Of a stretch of DNA of 35,385 nucleotides, positions 13,637 to 20,467 are shown in pieces. The translations under genes were made by a program, and so were the position numbers. Positions within the stretch are counted from its first letter, which is position 1. Each line of letters opens with the position of its first letter. The notes below the pieces were generated by a model. That model worked only from the letters and a program-made list of their open reading frames with translations. It made no database searches and was not told the origin of the DNA. The DNA is taken from assembly GCA_050299555.1 (NCBI GenBank), contig JBNKWA010000022.1, forward strand, positions 1 to 35,385, in the 5' to 3' direction. Origin of the DNA: JBNKWA01 sp050299555 (GTDB lineage: Bacteria; Pseudomonadota; Alphaproteobacteria; Rhodobacterales; Rhodobacteraceae).

Positions 13637-14380
13637 ATGGCCGAGTTTGAATCAGTACGCCGCGTGGGCGCAGGGGTCCGGACGGCTGCGGTCGACGAAG
13701 GCCTGCGCGCGCATATGAACAAGGTCTACGGGCTGATGTCCGTCGGGACCGTTCTGACCGGCGCAGTTGCCTGGGCCGTCGGGTCGAACGATGCGCTGCT
13801 GTCGATCTTTCGCAACCCGGTGACGCTGCAGCCGAATATCCTCGGCTGGATCGTGATGTTCGCGCCGCTGGTCATGGTGTTCATGTTCGGCGGCATGATC
13901 AACCGCATGTCCGCCGCCGGGGCGCAGCTGTTCTTCTATGCCTTCGCGGCGGTGATGGGCCTGTCCATCGCGTGGATATTCGCCGCCTTCACCGGCATCT
14001 CGATCGCCCAGACCTTCTTTGTCACCGCAATCGCCTTCGCGGGGCTCAGCCTCTGGGGATACACCACCAAGAAGGATATCTCGGGCTGGGGCAGCTTCCT
14101 GATCATGGGCGTCATCGGCCTGGTCGTGGCGATGCTGGTCAACCTGTGGCTGCAGTCGCCGGCCATCTATTTCGCCGTGTCTGCGCTCGGCGTGCTGATC
14201 TTTGCCGGGCTCACGGCCTATGACACCCAGAAGATCAAGACCCAGTACCTGCAGGTGCGGGTGCAGCCGGGTGGCGAGGCGATTGCCGAGAAGATGGCCG
14301 TCTTCGGGGCGCTGAACCTCTACCTCGACTTCATCAACATGTTCATGTTCCTGCTGCAGTTCCTCGGCAACCGCGAGTAG
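13637..14380 (+). CDS. Bax inhibitor-1 / YccA family membrane protein
   Basis: A 247-residue multi-pass protein with about seven hydrophobic segments, starting after a short soluble N-terminus (to about residue 35). Family hallmarks include VYGLMSVGTVLTGAVAW near the first helix, a segment with AGLSLWGYTTKKDISGWG near residue 135, and the C-terminal AYDTQKIKTQYL with a buried Asp pair position. The protein ends in LNLYLDFINMFMFLLQFLGN. BI-1 proteins are pH-dependent calcium leak channels in characterised relatives; in alphaproteobacteria the role is unproven. ATG 13637 is preceded by ACGGAGGGA at a good distance. A strong terminator follows at 14406. Confidence 0.92.
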   Translation: MAEFESVRRVGAGVRTAAVDEGLRAHMNKVYGLMSVGTVLTGAVAWAVGSNDALLSIFRNPVTLQPNILGWIVMFAPLVMVFMFGGMINRMSAAGAQLFFYAFAAVMGLSIAWIFAAFTGISIAQTFFVTAIAFAGLSLWGYTTKKDISGWGSFLIMGVIGLVVAMLVNLWLQSPAIYFAVSALGVLIFAGLTAYDTQKIKTQYLQVRVQPGGEAIAEKMAVFGALNLYLDFINMFMFLLQFLGNRE

Positions 14381-14405
14381 CGGTCAGGCGTGATCCAAGA
14401 CCATG

Positions 14406-14431
14406 GGGCCGGCGCTTGCGCCGGCCCTTTT
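14406..14431 (+). terminator. Rho-independent terminator of the BI-1 gene
   Basis: GGGCCGGCGC at 14406-14415 and GCGCCGGCCC at 14418-14427 form a GC-rich stem, followed at once by TTTT on the plus strand. It lies 25 bp after the BI-1 stop. On the minus strand no U-tract follows, so it is one-directional. Confidence 0.8.
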
Positions 14432-14441
14432 CGTTGCCGGC

Positions 14442-14951
14442 CTACAGCTGGCGCGACATCGACACGGCGGGGAAATCCACCCCCGGCCCGAGGGTGACTG
14501 TGACCGGGCCGAGCGCATCGAACCCCATCGCCTGGTAGAACGGCACCGCGGTGCGGGTCGACATGCAGGCCAGCCGCGACAGGCCCTCGGCCGCGGCATC
14601 CTGAAGAACCGCGTTCATGAGCGCCCGGCCGATGCCCCGGCGCACGGCCCCGTAATCGGTCGCGAAGTGGCGGACATGGCCCAACGCCCCGCCATGCGCC
14701 GCATCCCTGGGCCGGCCCGGGGACCAGCCGCCGGCGCCGACGATGCGCCCGACCGCATCCTCGGCCACGAAGTAGCGGCCCGAGCCAAGCAGGGCCGGCT
14801 GGGCCCGCGCGATCAGCGGCACCGCCAGCACCAGGACCGAGGGCGGGTAGTCGTGCTTGAGCAGGCGCGGATAGGACCGCGCCATCATCGTGTCGAGCGC
14901 GGCCAGATCCTGCGGCAGGCTGCGGCGGACGGTGATCGCATTGGCCTGCAT
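14442..14951 (-). CDS. GNAT-family N-acetyltransferase
   Basis: A 169-residue acyltransferase with the GNAT fold. Motif A, the acetyl-CoA loop, is seen in VRHFATDYGAVRRGIGRALMNAV near residue 95, with the pattern (R/Q)GxG(R/K)A. YQAMGFDALGPV near residue 140 is the usual C-terminal motif. The N-terminus ITVRRSLPQDLAALDTMM is typical. The substrate cannot be read from sequence. It lies downstream of rpmG but is separated from it by a terminator, so it probably has its own promoter. Confidence 0.85.
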   Translation of the reverse strand: MQANAITVRRSLPQDLAALDTMMARSYPRLLKHDYPPSVLVLAVPLIARAQPALLGSGRYFVAEDAVGRIVGAGGWSPGRPRDAAHGGALGHVRHFATDYGAVRRGIGRALMNAVLQDAAAEGLSRLACMSTRTAVPFYQAMGFDALGPVTVTLGPGVDFPAVSMSRQL

Positions 14952-14969
14952 GGCGGTGTGCCCCGAAAC

Positions 14970-15000
14970 GAAAACGGGCCGCGTCCCGAAGGAGCGGCCC
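14970..15000 (-). terminator. rpmG: Rho-independent terminator of rpmG
   Basis: On the minus strand GGGCCGC (15000-14994) pairs with GCGGCCC (14982-14976). The inner TCC/GGA pairs close a UUCG tetraloop and TTTT follows at 14974-14971. It is 29 bp after the L33 stop. Confidence 0.8.
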
Positions 15001-15029
15001 GCAAAGGGTCCCCGTAGGGGAATGGAAGA

Positions 15030-15197
15030 CTATTTGATCTTGCCTTCCTTGTATTCAACGTGCTTGCGCGCGACGGGGTCGTATTTCCGCACGCTCATCT
15101 TGTCGGTCATGGTGCGGGCGTTCTTCTTGGTCACGTAGAAGTGCCCGGTGCCGGCCGAGGAGTTCAGCCTGATCTTGATCGTGGTCGGTTTGGCCAT
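15030..15197 (-). CDS. rpmG: 50S ribosomal protein L33
   Basis: A 55-residue protein, MAKPTTIKIRLNSSAG... ending in HVEYKEGKIK, which is the standard L33 of alphaproteobacteria. It contains the core GTGHFYVTKKNARTMTDKMS. It binds 23S rRNA near the E site of the large subunit. This is the Cys-free form, without the four zinc-binding cysteines of the C+ type, as usual in this group. The start at 15197 follows a GGGAGA-type ribosome site. A terminator follows, so it is a single-gene transcript. Confidence 0.96.
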   Translation of the reverse strand: MAKPTTIKIRLNSSAGTGHFYVTKKNARTMTDKMSVRKYDPVARKHVEYKEGKIK

Positions 15198-15360
15198 ATC
15201 CGTGTCTCCCTGCGGCGCTCGGCCGCGTCATCCGCCTGCGGCCGGGCCGCGTGTTCCGCCGCGGCGCCGCCACGGCCCAGGCGACCGAAGCACGGCGCCC
15301 GAAAAACCAGAGCCGCCTTCTACACCCTCGCCTGCCCGAGTCAAGCTTTCAGCGGCCGGA

Positions 15361-16026
15361 TCACAGCGCCAGCACGCGCGACCGACCGTCGTTGTGGTGG
15401 AAGAACGGCACCGGGCGGCTGGCGGCGGGATCGGCCAGGATCGCCTCGACCTCGCCCAGCACGATGCCGGTGATGAAGGCGAGTTCCAGCCGCCGTGCCT
15501 CAGCGAGCGTCAGCCAGGAGAGGTGGCGCAGCTCGTCGCCGGCCAGAGAGAAGTCGTCGGGGTCGCCGGCAAGCGCGGCCGCGTCGGCAAGGAAGAAGCG
15601 GGCATCGAAGCGGCGCGGCCTTCCGGCCGGAGTGACGGCACGGAAGATGAATCGCAAGGCAGCGGCGTCAGGCGTGATGCCGCGGCTGGCGAAGTCCCGC
15701 CAGGGCTCGGGGGCCGGTCCGGGCGCGGCGAGCGCGAGCCCGGTTTCCTCCCACAGCTCGCGGATCGCGGCGGCGGCAAGGGCCGGGCCGAGGCCGGCCG
15801 GCGCCATCGCCTGCAGGCGCCGCGCGGTGTCGGGGCCGAGTGTCAGCGCCGCGCCCAGGTCCCTGTCGCCGGCATCCACCGCGCCACCGGGAAAGACGAA
15901 CTTGTCGGGCATGAAGATGGCGCCGCTGCCGCGCTGTCCCATCAGCACCCGCGGCTGCGGGCCGTCGGCGCGCACCAGGACGATCGTCGCGGCATCTCGG
16001 ATGGGTGGATTCATGCCGTCGGCCAT
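15361..16026 (-). CDS. NUDIX hydrolase with interrupted Nudix box
   Basis: About 221 residues from ATG 16026 (ATG 16014 is an alternative four codons later). The fold starts with DAATIVLVRADGPQPRVLMGQRG. FVFPGGAVDAGD begins the Nudix box, and AAIRELWEETGLAL completes the REUxEExGU metal site. The two halves are separated by an insertion of about 35 residues, as in NUDT19/RP2-type and CoA-diphosphatase-like proteins. It probably hydrolyses a nucleoside diphosphate derivative such as an acyl-CoA or ADP-sugar. It lies downstream of the DUF983 gene on the same strand with a gap of about 40 bp, probably co-transcribed. Confidence 0.85.
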   Translation of the reverse strand: MADGMNPPIRDAATIVLVRADGPQPRVLMGQRGSGAIFMPDKFVFPGGAVDAGDRDLGAALTLGPDTARRLQAMAPAGLGPALAAAAIRELWEETGLALAAPGPAPEPWRDFASRGITPDAAALRFIFRAVTPAGRPRRFDARFFLADAAALAGDPDDFSLAGDELRHLSWLTLAEARRLELAFITGIVLGEVEAILADPAASRPVPFFHHNDGRSRVLAL

Positions 16027-16067
16027 CGATGAAGAATGCAGCAGGCGCAGCCCGGGCGAAAGACGCC

Positions 16068-16472
16068 TCAGTCGTTGCCGAAGCCATGCATGCGCTTGGC
16101 CCACTGGAAGCCGACGAACATGCCCTTGAGCCGCGGCAGCAGGTAGAGCGCGGCGAGCGTGAAGACGCCGCCGAACCCGACGGCCATCATCCAGGGCTGG
16201 GGCCTGAAGGCGGAATAGACGATCAGTATCAGCGGCGCGACCACGTGACCGGCAATGATGATCGTCGCCCAGGCCGGGCCGTCATCAGCGCGGTGATGGT
16301 GCAGTTCCTCGCTGCAGACGGCGCAGCCATCGCGCACGGTCAGATAGCCACGGAGCAGTGGGCCGGCGCCGCAGGCCGGACAGCGCAGCCGCCAGCCGCG
16401 CAGCAGCGCGCGACGCAGGTCGCGGGGCGATTCGGATATGGTCTCGAGAGGGTGCGGACTGAACTCGGTCAT
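16068..16472 (-). CDS. DUF983 family membrane protein
   Basis: A 134-residue protein. An N-terminal soluble part has a zinc-ribbon-like CPACGAG...CAVC arrangement (residues about 32-55, two CxxC pairs). Two hydrophobic segments follow, near residues 68-90 and 96-115. This is the DUF983 layout. The function is unknown; the family is widespread in alphaproteobacteria and often near NUDIX and rpmG genes, as here. The C-terminus is basic (WAKRMHGF). Confidence 0.88.
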   Translation of the reverse strand: MTEFSPHPLETISESPRDLRRALLRGWRLRCPACGAGPLLRGYLTVRDGCAVCSEELHHHRADDGPAWATIIIAGHVVAPLILIVYSAFRPQPWMMAVGFGGVFTLAALYLLPRLKGMFVGFQWAKRMHGFGND

Positions 16473-16708
16473 GCGCTATCGATAGCAGGCCGGGTTGAAT
16501 ATTGCTTGTCCTACGCTTGCGGCGAGATGTCGCTGACCGGAAGTTGCGACGGAAACCGGTTCGTGATCCGTATCAGACCCAACGAGGCTGGGATTGGCAG
16601 TGCGTGACGAGCTGGCAACAGGCGAACCGGGGCATGGCGTCGCGCGGGGCAATTGCGCGCGGCCACCCGCGCATGGCGCCAGCGGTGACAAGGGACCATG
16701 ATGGCGCC

Positions 16709-17302
16709 ATGAGCGATGGTCCCCCGGATGCAGACGACGCGCTGCTGGCCCGCTTCGCCGAAGGCGACCAGGCGGCGGCGCGCAGCCTGACCGAGCGACA
16801 TGCGACGCGGGTCCTGTCGCTGGCGCGGCGCATGCTGGGCGACGCAATGGAGGCCGAGGACGTGACACAGGAAGCGATGATGCGGATGTGGCAGATGGCA
16901 CCGGAGTGGCGGCCCGGCGAGGCGAAACTCTCGACCTGGCTTTATCGGGTCACCGCCAATCTGTGCACCGACCGGCTGCGCCGGCGCCGGCGCATCAGCG
17001 GCGACGAGCCGCCCGAGATCGCCGACGAGACCCCCGGCGTGGAGGCGCGGCTGATCGCCTCTGACAGGATGGCGGCACTCGACACGGCGCTGGCGAAACT
17101 GCCGGAGCGCCAGCGGCAGGCGGTGACGTTGCGGCATATCGAGGGACTGGCCAATCCGGAGATCGCGGCCGTGATCGGGGTCTCCGTGGAAGCGGTGGAG
17201 AGCCTTACGGCGCGAGCCAAGCGCGCATTGGCCGCAGCCCTGCGGGAGCTCGGCGATGGCACGGCCGGCGGTACGGCCGTTGCCGACGGTCGAAGGAGGT
17301 AG
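16709..17302 (+). CDS. ECF-family RNA polymerase sigma factor
   Basis: A 197-residue sigma-70 family protein. Region 2 runs from ALLARFAEGDQAAARSLTERH through LARRMLGDAMEAEDVTQEAMMRMWQ and WLYRVTANLCTDRLRRRRR (residues about 10-90). Region 4 is LDTALAKLPERQRQAVTLRHIEGLANPEIAAVIGVSVEAVESLTARAKRAL, with a helix-turn-helix. Regions 1 and 3 are missing, as in ECF factors. ATG 16709 is favoured over upstream in-frame starts because the family N-terminus begins here. Two membrane-associated partners follow immediately, which points to an extracytoplasmic stress regulon; metal or oxidative stress are candidates. Confidence 0.92.
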   Translation: MSDGPPDADDALLARFAEGDQAAARSLTERHATRVLSLARRMLGDAMEAEDVTQEAMMRMWQMAPEWRPGEAKLSTWLYRVTANLCTDRLRRRRRISGDEPPEIADETPGVEARLIASDRMAALDTALAKLPERQRQAVTLRHIEGLANPEIAAVIGVSVEAVESLTARAKRALAAALRELGDGTAGGTAVADGRRR

Positions 17303-17304
17303 CG

Positions 17305-17703
17305 ATGTCCGAACGTGATGACGACATGATGGTCGAGATCGACCGGCTGCTGGACGAGGCGCGCATCGCCACCCGCCAGGCGCCGTTGCCGCGGGAACTG
17401 GCGGCGCGAATTCTGGCGGACGCGGCGGAAATCGGCGCCGACCACGCGGCGAAAGCGCAAGCCGCGCGGCGGAGCGACCCGGGCGGCGGGATCCTGCGGA
17501 CGCTGGCAGCGGCGCTCGGCGGATGGCAAGGCGGCTTCGCGCTTGCCGCCTCGGCGGCGGCGGGCCTCTGGATCGGCTACGCCGATCCGGCGGGTATCGG
17601 CCTTGCCGATGGGCTGTCCGGCTCCAGCAGCAGCACCACGGCGGCGGATGTGGCAGACGGACAGACGGTGCTCGACACCCTGATCGGAGGCCTGGACGCA
17701 TGA
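17305..17703 (+). CDS. Probable anti-sigma factor, single-pass membrane protein
   Basis: A 132-residue protein starting 2 bp after the sigma-factor stop. The N-terminal acidic part (DDDMMVEIDRLLDEARIA, then a helical segment to about residue 60) is cytoplasmic in style. A hydrophobic stretch GGFALAASAAAGLWIGYAD at about residues 74-93 would span the membrane, with a Ser/Thr-rich tail outside. That topology and position match small anti-sigma factors of the CnrY kind. Sequence similarity is weak, so the role is inferred from context. Similar genes have sometimes been labelled dihydroorotate dehydrogenase, for which I see no basis. Confidence 0.65.
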   Translation: MSERDDDMMVEIDRLLDEARIATRQAPLPRELAARILADAAEIGADHAAKAQAARRSDPGGGILRTLAAALGGWQGGFALAASAAAGLWIGYADPAGIGLADGLSGSSSSTTAADVADGQTVLDTLIGGLDA

Positions 17704-18218
17704 CCGAGGTGCCGCCGACCCAACCGGGGCCGCCCGCCGCGGGCGGACGCACGCCCCGCTGGCTGAAGCTGACGCTGGTGGCGTCGCTGGCGGTCAACCT
17801 GCTGCTGGTGGGGCTGATCGTCGGTGCTGCCCTGCGGCGCCCCGATGACGGGGCCATTCGCGGCCCGTCGGACGAGTTGCGCGACATGGCCCGTGCCCTG
17901 CCGCCGCGGCAGCGGGCGGCGCTGGCGGCCGAGATCCGGCGGCGGCGGGACGATTTCCACCAGCGCCGGGACGAACTGGAGGCGCATCGCCACGAGTTGG
18001 CCGAGGCACTGGCCGCCGATCCCTACGATCCGGAGGCGGTCGCCGCCCAGCTCAAGAGCATTGACGCCTTCTGGCGCGAGATCGGTGCCGAGGGCCGGGC
18101 AATGATGACGGCGCGGATCGAGGCCATGACGTCGGAAGAGCGCGCCGCCTTCGCCAAGGCGATCCAGGCGCCGCCGCATCCGGATCGGCACGGTCCGCGA
18201 AGCCGCCGGGACGACTGA
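17700..18218 (+). CDS. Periplasmic heavy-metal-sensor (CnrX/ZraP-like) protein
   Basis: A 172-residue protein whose ATG overlaps the previous stop (ATGA). After a short N-terminus there is one membrane anchor (LTLVASLAVNLLLVGLIVGAAL, about residues 25-46). A long, charged, mostly helical periplasmic domain follows, with RALPPRQRAALAAEIRRRRDDF and repeated R/E/H-rich helices; this matches the CnrX/ZraP/CpxP helical-hairpin class. With the sigma and putative anti-sigma genes it makes a sigma-antisigma-sensor operon like cnrYXH. The metal or signal is not shown by the sequence. Confidence 0.75.
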   Translation: MTEVPPTQPGPPAAGGRTPRWLKLTLVASLAVNLLLVGLIVGAALRRPDDGAIRGPSDELRDMARALPPRQRAALAAEIRRRRDDFHQRRDELEAHRHELAEALAADPYDPEAVAAQLKSIDAFWREIGAEGRAMMTARIEAMTSEERAAFAKAIQAPPHPDRHGPRSRRDD

Positions 18219-18226
18219 GCAATCGG

Positions 18227-19624
18227 TCAGGCAGCCGTTCGGTCGCTGTAGCGGACCTGATTCCGGCCACCATCCTTGCCAGCGTAAAGCGCAATATCGG
18301 CGCGGCGGATCAGCGCCTCGGCGCTCTCTCCGGAGCCGGTGTCCTGCGCCGCGACCCCGATGCTGGCCGTCACGTGCACCGGCAGGGCGGTGCCCGGCAG
18401 CGAAAACGGCGTGCTGGCAAGCGCTGTGCGGATGCGTTCGGCAATCTGCCCCGCCAGCGCGATATCGGTATCGGGCATCGCCACGAGGAACTCCTCGCCG
18501 CCGAACCGCGCCACCAGGTCCGAGGCGCGGACACTGGCGCTGAGCCGTTGCGCGACGGCCCTGAGGACGGTGTCGCCACCGGCGTGCCCGTGATGATCGT
18601 TGATGCTCTTGAAGCGGTCGATGTCGATCAGAAGGACGGCAAGCGTGCCGGCACGGGTTCGGGCACGGTTCACATGATGATCGAGATAGGTGGTGGCGTA
18701 GCGCCGGTTGAACAGCCCGGTGAGCGGGTCGGTCACGGCCATCCTGAGACCGGCCCTGACCGAGTTGCGCAGCCGGTCGGTCCGATGCTTGCGGCGAAGC
18801 TGCGCCCCGACGCGGGCGATCAGGTCCTCGGTCTGAAACGGCTCCGTCAGATAGTCGCCGGCACCAATCTCGACACCGACCGCCGATGCCCCTTCTTGCT
18901 CGCTGCGGGCGATCAGCAGGCTGGCGACGCCGTTCGCCGGCCGGAGCGTCTTGAGCCTGGCGATCAGCCGCCGGCTGTCGCCGCCGGCATTCCGGGCGCA
19001 AATGACTGCCACGTCAGGGCGCTGCTCGCGAACCAGGTCGAGAAACTCCCTCTCGTCGGCGGCGACCGCAACGCGGACCTGCAACCCTTCCACCAGAGCG
19101 CGGGACCACTTTCTGGCCAGAACCGGGTTGCCCGCGAACAGCACGACGTCGCCGGCAGGCGCGTGGGCGCTGTCGTGACAGGCAAATTCCGCCGCCATTT
19201 CGGCAAAACCGATATCGTCGATGCCTTCGCCCGTCATGGCCAGTTCGTCCTGCATCAGCTTGGCCCTGATCAGGGCGCCGGTCCTGGCCAGCAGCGATGC
19301 ATCCGAAAACGGCGACACCAGGAAATCGTCCGCCCCCGCATCGATGGCCGCGAGCCGGTCGGCGGCCTCGAGGGCGCCAACGACGATGATCGCAACCGAC
19401 CGGGTCTCGGGGTCAGACTTGAGCCGCTGGCACAGCGCCAATCCGCCGGCCTCGCCAAATCCGATGCCGAGCACGATGAGGTCCGTTGTGCCGCCGCGCG
19501 CCTGTTGGGCCACGTCACGTGGGGAGTCGACGACCACGACATCGTAAAAGGCCGCGGCGAGCCGGGTGCGAATCGCCAACCGGCTGGCAAGAGCTTCGAC
19601 AGCGATAACGATGCGTCCCGACAT
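18227..19624 (-). CDS. pleD: PleD-like diguanylate cyclase with two degenerate receiver domains
   Basis: A 465-residue protein in PleD layout: REC1 (1-120), REC2 (about 150-275) and GGDEF (about 300-460). The cyclase has DPLTGLFNRRY, LLIDIDRFKSINDHHGH, active-site GGEEF at about 375-379, and the inhibitory I-site RASD five residues before it, so it should make c-di-GMP with product feedback. REC1 has lost every phosphorelay residue known from Caulobacter PleD: V9-E10 replaces the DD pair, G53 the phospho-acceptor Asp, G83 the Thr and S104 the Lys. REC2 is also degenerate, as in PleD. ATG 19624 matches the family start. Divergent to DUF3572. Confidence 0.88.
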   Translation of the reverse strand: MSGRIVIAVEALASRLAIRTRLAAAFYDVVVVDSPRDVAQQARGGTTDLIVLGIGFGEAGGLALCQRLKSDPETRSVAIIVVGALEAADRLAAIDAGADDFLVSPFSDASLLARTGALIRAKLMQDELAMTGEGIDDIGFAEMAAEFACHDSAHAPAGDVVLFAGNPVLARKWSRALVEGLQVRVAVAADEREFLDLVREQRPDVAVICARNAGGDSRRLIARLKTLRPANGVASLLIARSEQEGASAVGVEIGAGDYLTEPFQTEDLIARVGAQLRRKHRTDRLRNSVRAGLRMAVTDPLTGLFNRRYATTYLDHHVNRARTRAGTLAVLLIDIDRFKSINDHHGHAGGDTVLRAVAQRLSASVRASDLVARFGGEEFLVAMPDTDIALAGQIAERIRTALASTPFSLPGTALPVHVTASIGVAAQDTGSGESAEALIRRADIALYAGKDGGRNQVRYSDRTAA

Positions 19625-19664
19625 GGCTGCAAACATTCTGATGGCGCCGACTGTGACGCGACGG

Positions 19665-19679
19665 TTAAGCTGGCGTAAA
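19665..19679. promoter_or_regulatory. CtrA-like site between pleD and the DUF3572 gene
   Basis: TTAAGCTGGCGTAAAC matches the CtrA consensus TTAA-N7-TTAAC at all but one position. It lies in the short divergent gap between the two starts. CtrA controls c-di-GMP and motility genes in Rhodobacterales, so this is plausible; one near-match by eye is weak evidence. Confidence 0.4.
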
Positions 19680-19706
19680 CGCGTTAATGAATGGTTGAGG
19701 GTGCAA

Positions 19707-19985
19707 GTGTCACCGGACAGGGCTGCGGAAATCGGCGCACAGGCGCTGGTCTGGCTGGCGGCCGACGAGAACCGGCTTGTGGCCTTTCTCGGCAACACCG
19801 GCGCCAGCCCCGACGATCTGCGCCGGCAGAGCCGCGATCCTGCCTTCCTTGGCTTCGTTCTGGACTTCCTTCTGTCCGACGAGGGGATGGTGCGGGCCTT
19901 TGCCGCCGACGCCAACCTCGAACCCGACCAGCCGATGCGCGCCCGGGCATTGCTGCCTGGTGGCGACCTTCCGCACTGGACCTAG
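19707..19985 (+). CDS. DUF3572 family protein
   Basis: A 92-residue protein with the DUF3572 pattern: AAEIGAQALVWLAADENRLVAFLGNTGASPDDLRRQ, then DPAFLGFVLDFLLSDEG, and the ending ARALLPGGDLPHWT. The function is unknown. GTG 19707 is chosen because GAGGG sits 5 nt upstream; a GTG at 19701 is possible. The stop shares the palindrome CTAG with the stop of the convergent thioesterase gene. The pairing with a pleD gene is common in Rhodobacteraceae, to my knowledge. Confidence 0.8.
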   Translation: MSPDRAAEIGAQALVWLAADENRLVAFLGNTGASPDDLRRQSRDPAFLGFVLDFLLSDEGMVRAFAADANLEPDQPMRARALLPGGDLPHWT

Positions 19986-20467
19986 CCAAACACCGTGTCG
20001 GGCCGCGTCAGCGTTGCCAGCGCCGTTCGCAAGGACGCGCCAAGCGGCTGTGGCCACCGGCTGGTCCGGTCGACATACACATGGGTGAGTGACGCATCCG
20101 CCGCGGCTTCTTCGCCCCCGGGAGCAAAGAGACCGACGGCGTAGGTGACCGAACTGCGGCCGATCCGCGTCGCCGCCAGCCCCGCGTCGAGTGGCTGCGG
20201 AAAGCCGAGGGCAGCATGGTAGGTGCAGGACGAGGCGACGACGACGCCGATCCATGGGCTTGTCGCCGGGTCGAACGCGGCGGCCTCGACCAGCCAGGCG
20301 TTCACCGCGGTGTCCACATAGGCCATGTGCACCGCGTTGTTCATGTGTCCGTAGACATCGTTGTCGTGCCAGCGTGTGGCGAAGCGGCGAAAACTCGGAT
20401 AATCCACCCGCGTCGAACGCTGGCGCGCTGGTCTTTGGTGATCGGCTGGATCTGTGGGGTTGGGCAT
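19982..20467 (-). CDS. Acyl-CoA thioesterase, 4HBT hot-dog family
   Basis: A 161-residue single hot-dog domain protein. The active-site helix region reads FATRWHDNDVYGHMNNAVHMAYVDTAVN (about residues 30-57), with the D...HMNN signature of 4-hydroxybenzoyl-CoA thioesterase-like enzymes. SSCTYHAALGFPQPLDAGL and THVYVDRTSRWPQPLG follow. It hydrolyses an acyl-CoA, with unknown chain specificity. ATG 20467 is the natural start. It shares the tetranucleotide CATG with the ATG of the divergent HAD gene, so there is no intergenic DNA between them. Confidence 0.85.
   Translation of the reverse strand: MPNPTDPADHQRPARQRSTRVDYPSFRRFATRWHDNDVYGHMNNAVHMAYVDTAVNAWLVEAAAFDPATSPWIGVVVASSCTYHAALGFPQPLDAGLAATRIGRSSVTYAVGLFAPGGEEAAADASLTHVYVDRTSRWPQPLGASLRTALATLTRPDTVFG

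Noticed and set aside
15006..15022. TCCCC-GTA-GGGGA near rpmG as another copy of the GTCCCC repeats
   Set aside because: Shares only the short palindrome, not the flanking repeat sequence; likely chance or part of the rpmG 3' end.
16539..16573. An ECF-type autoregulated promoter before the sigma gene
   Set aside because: GGAAGT/GGAAAC and TGATCC hexamers occur, but none has a matching -10 at a correct distance.
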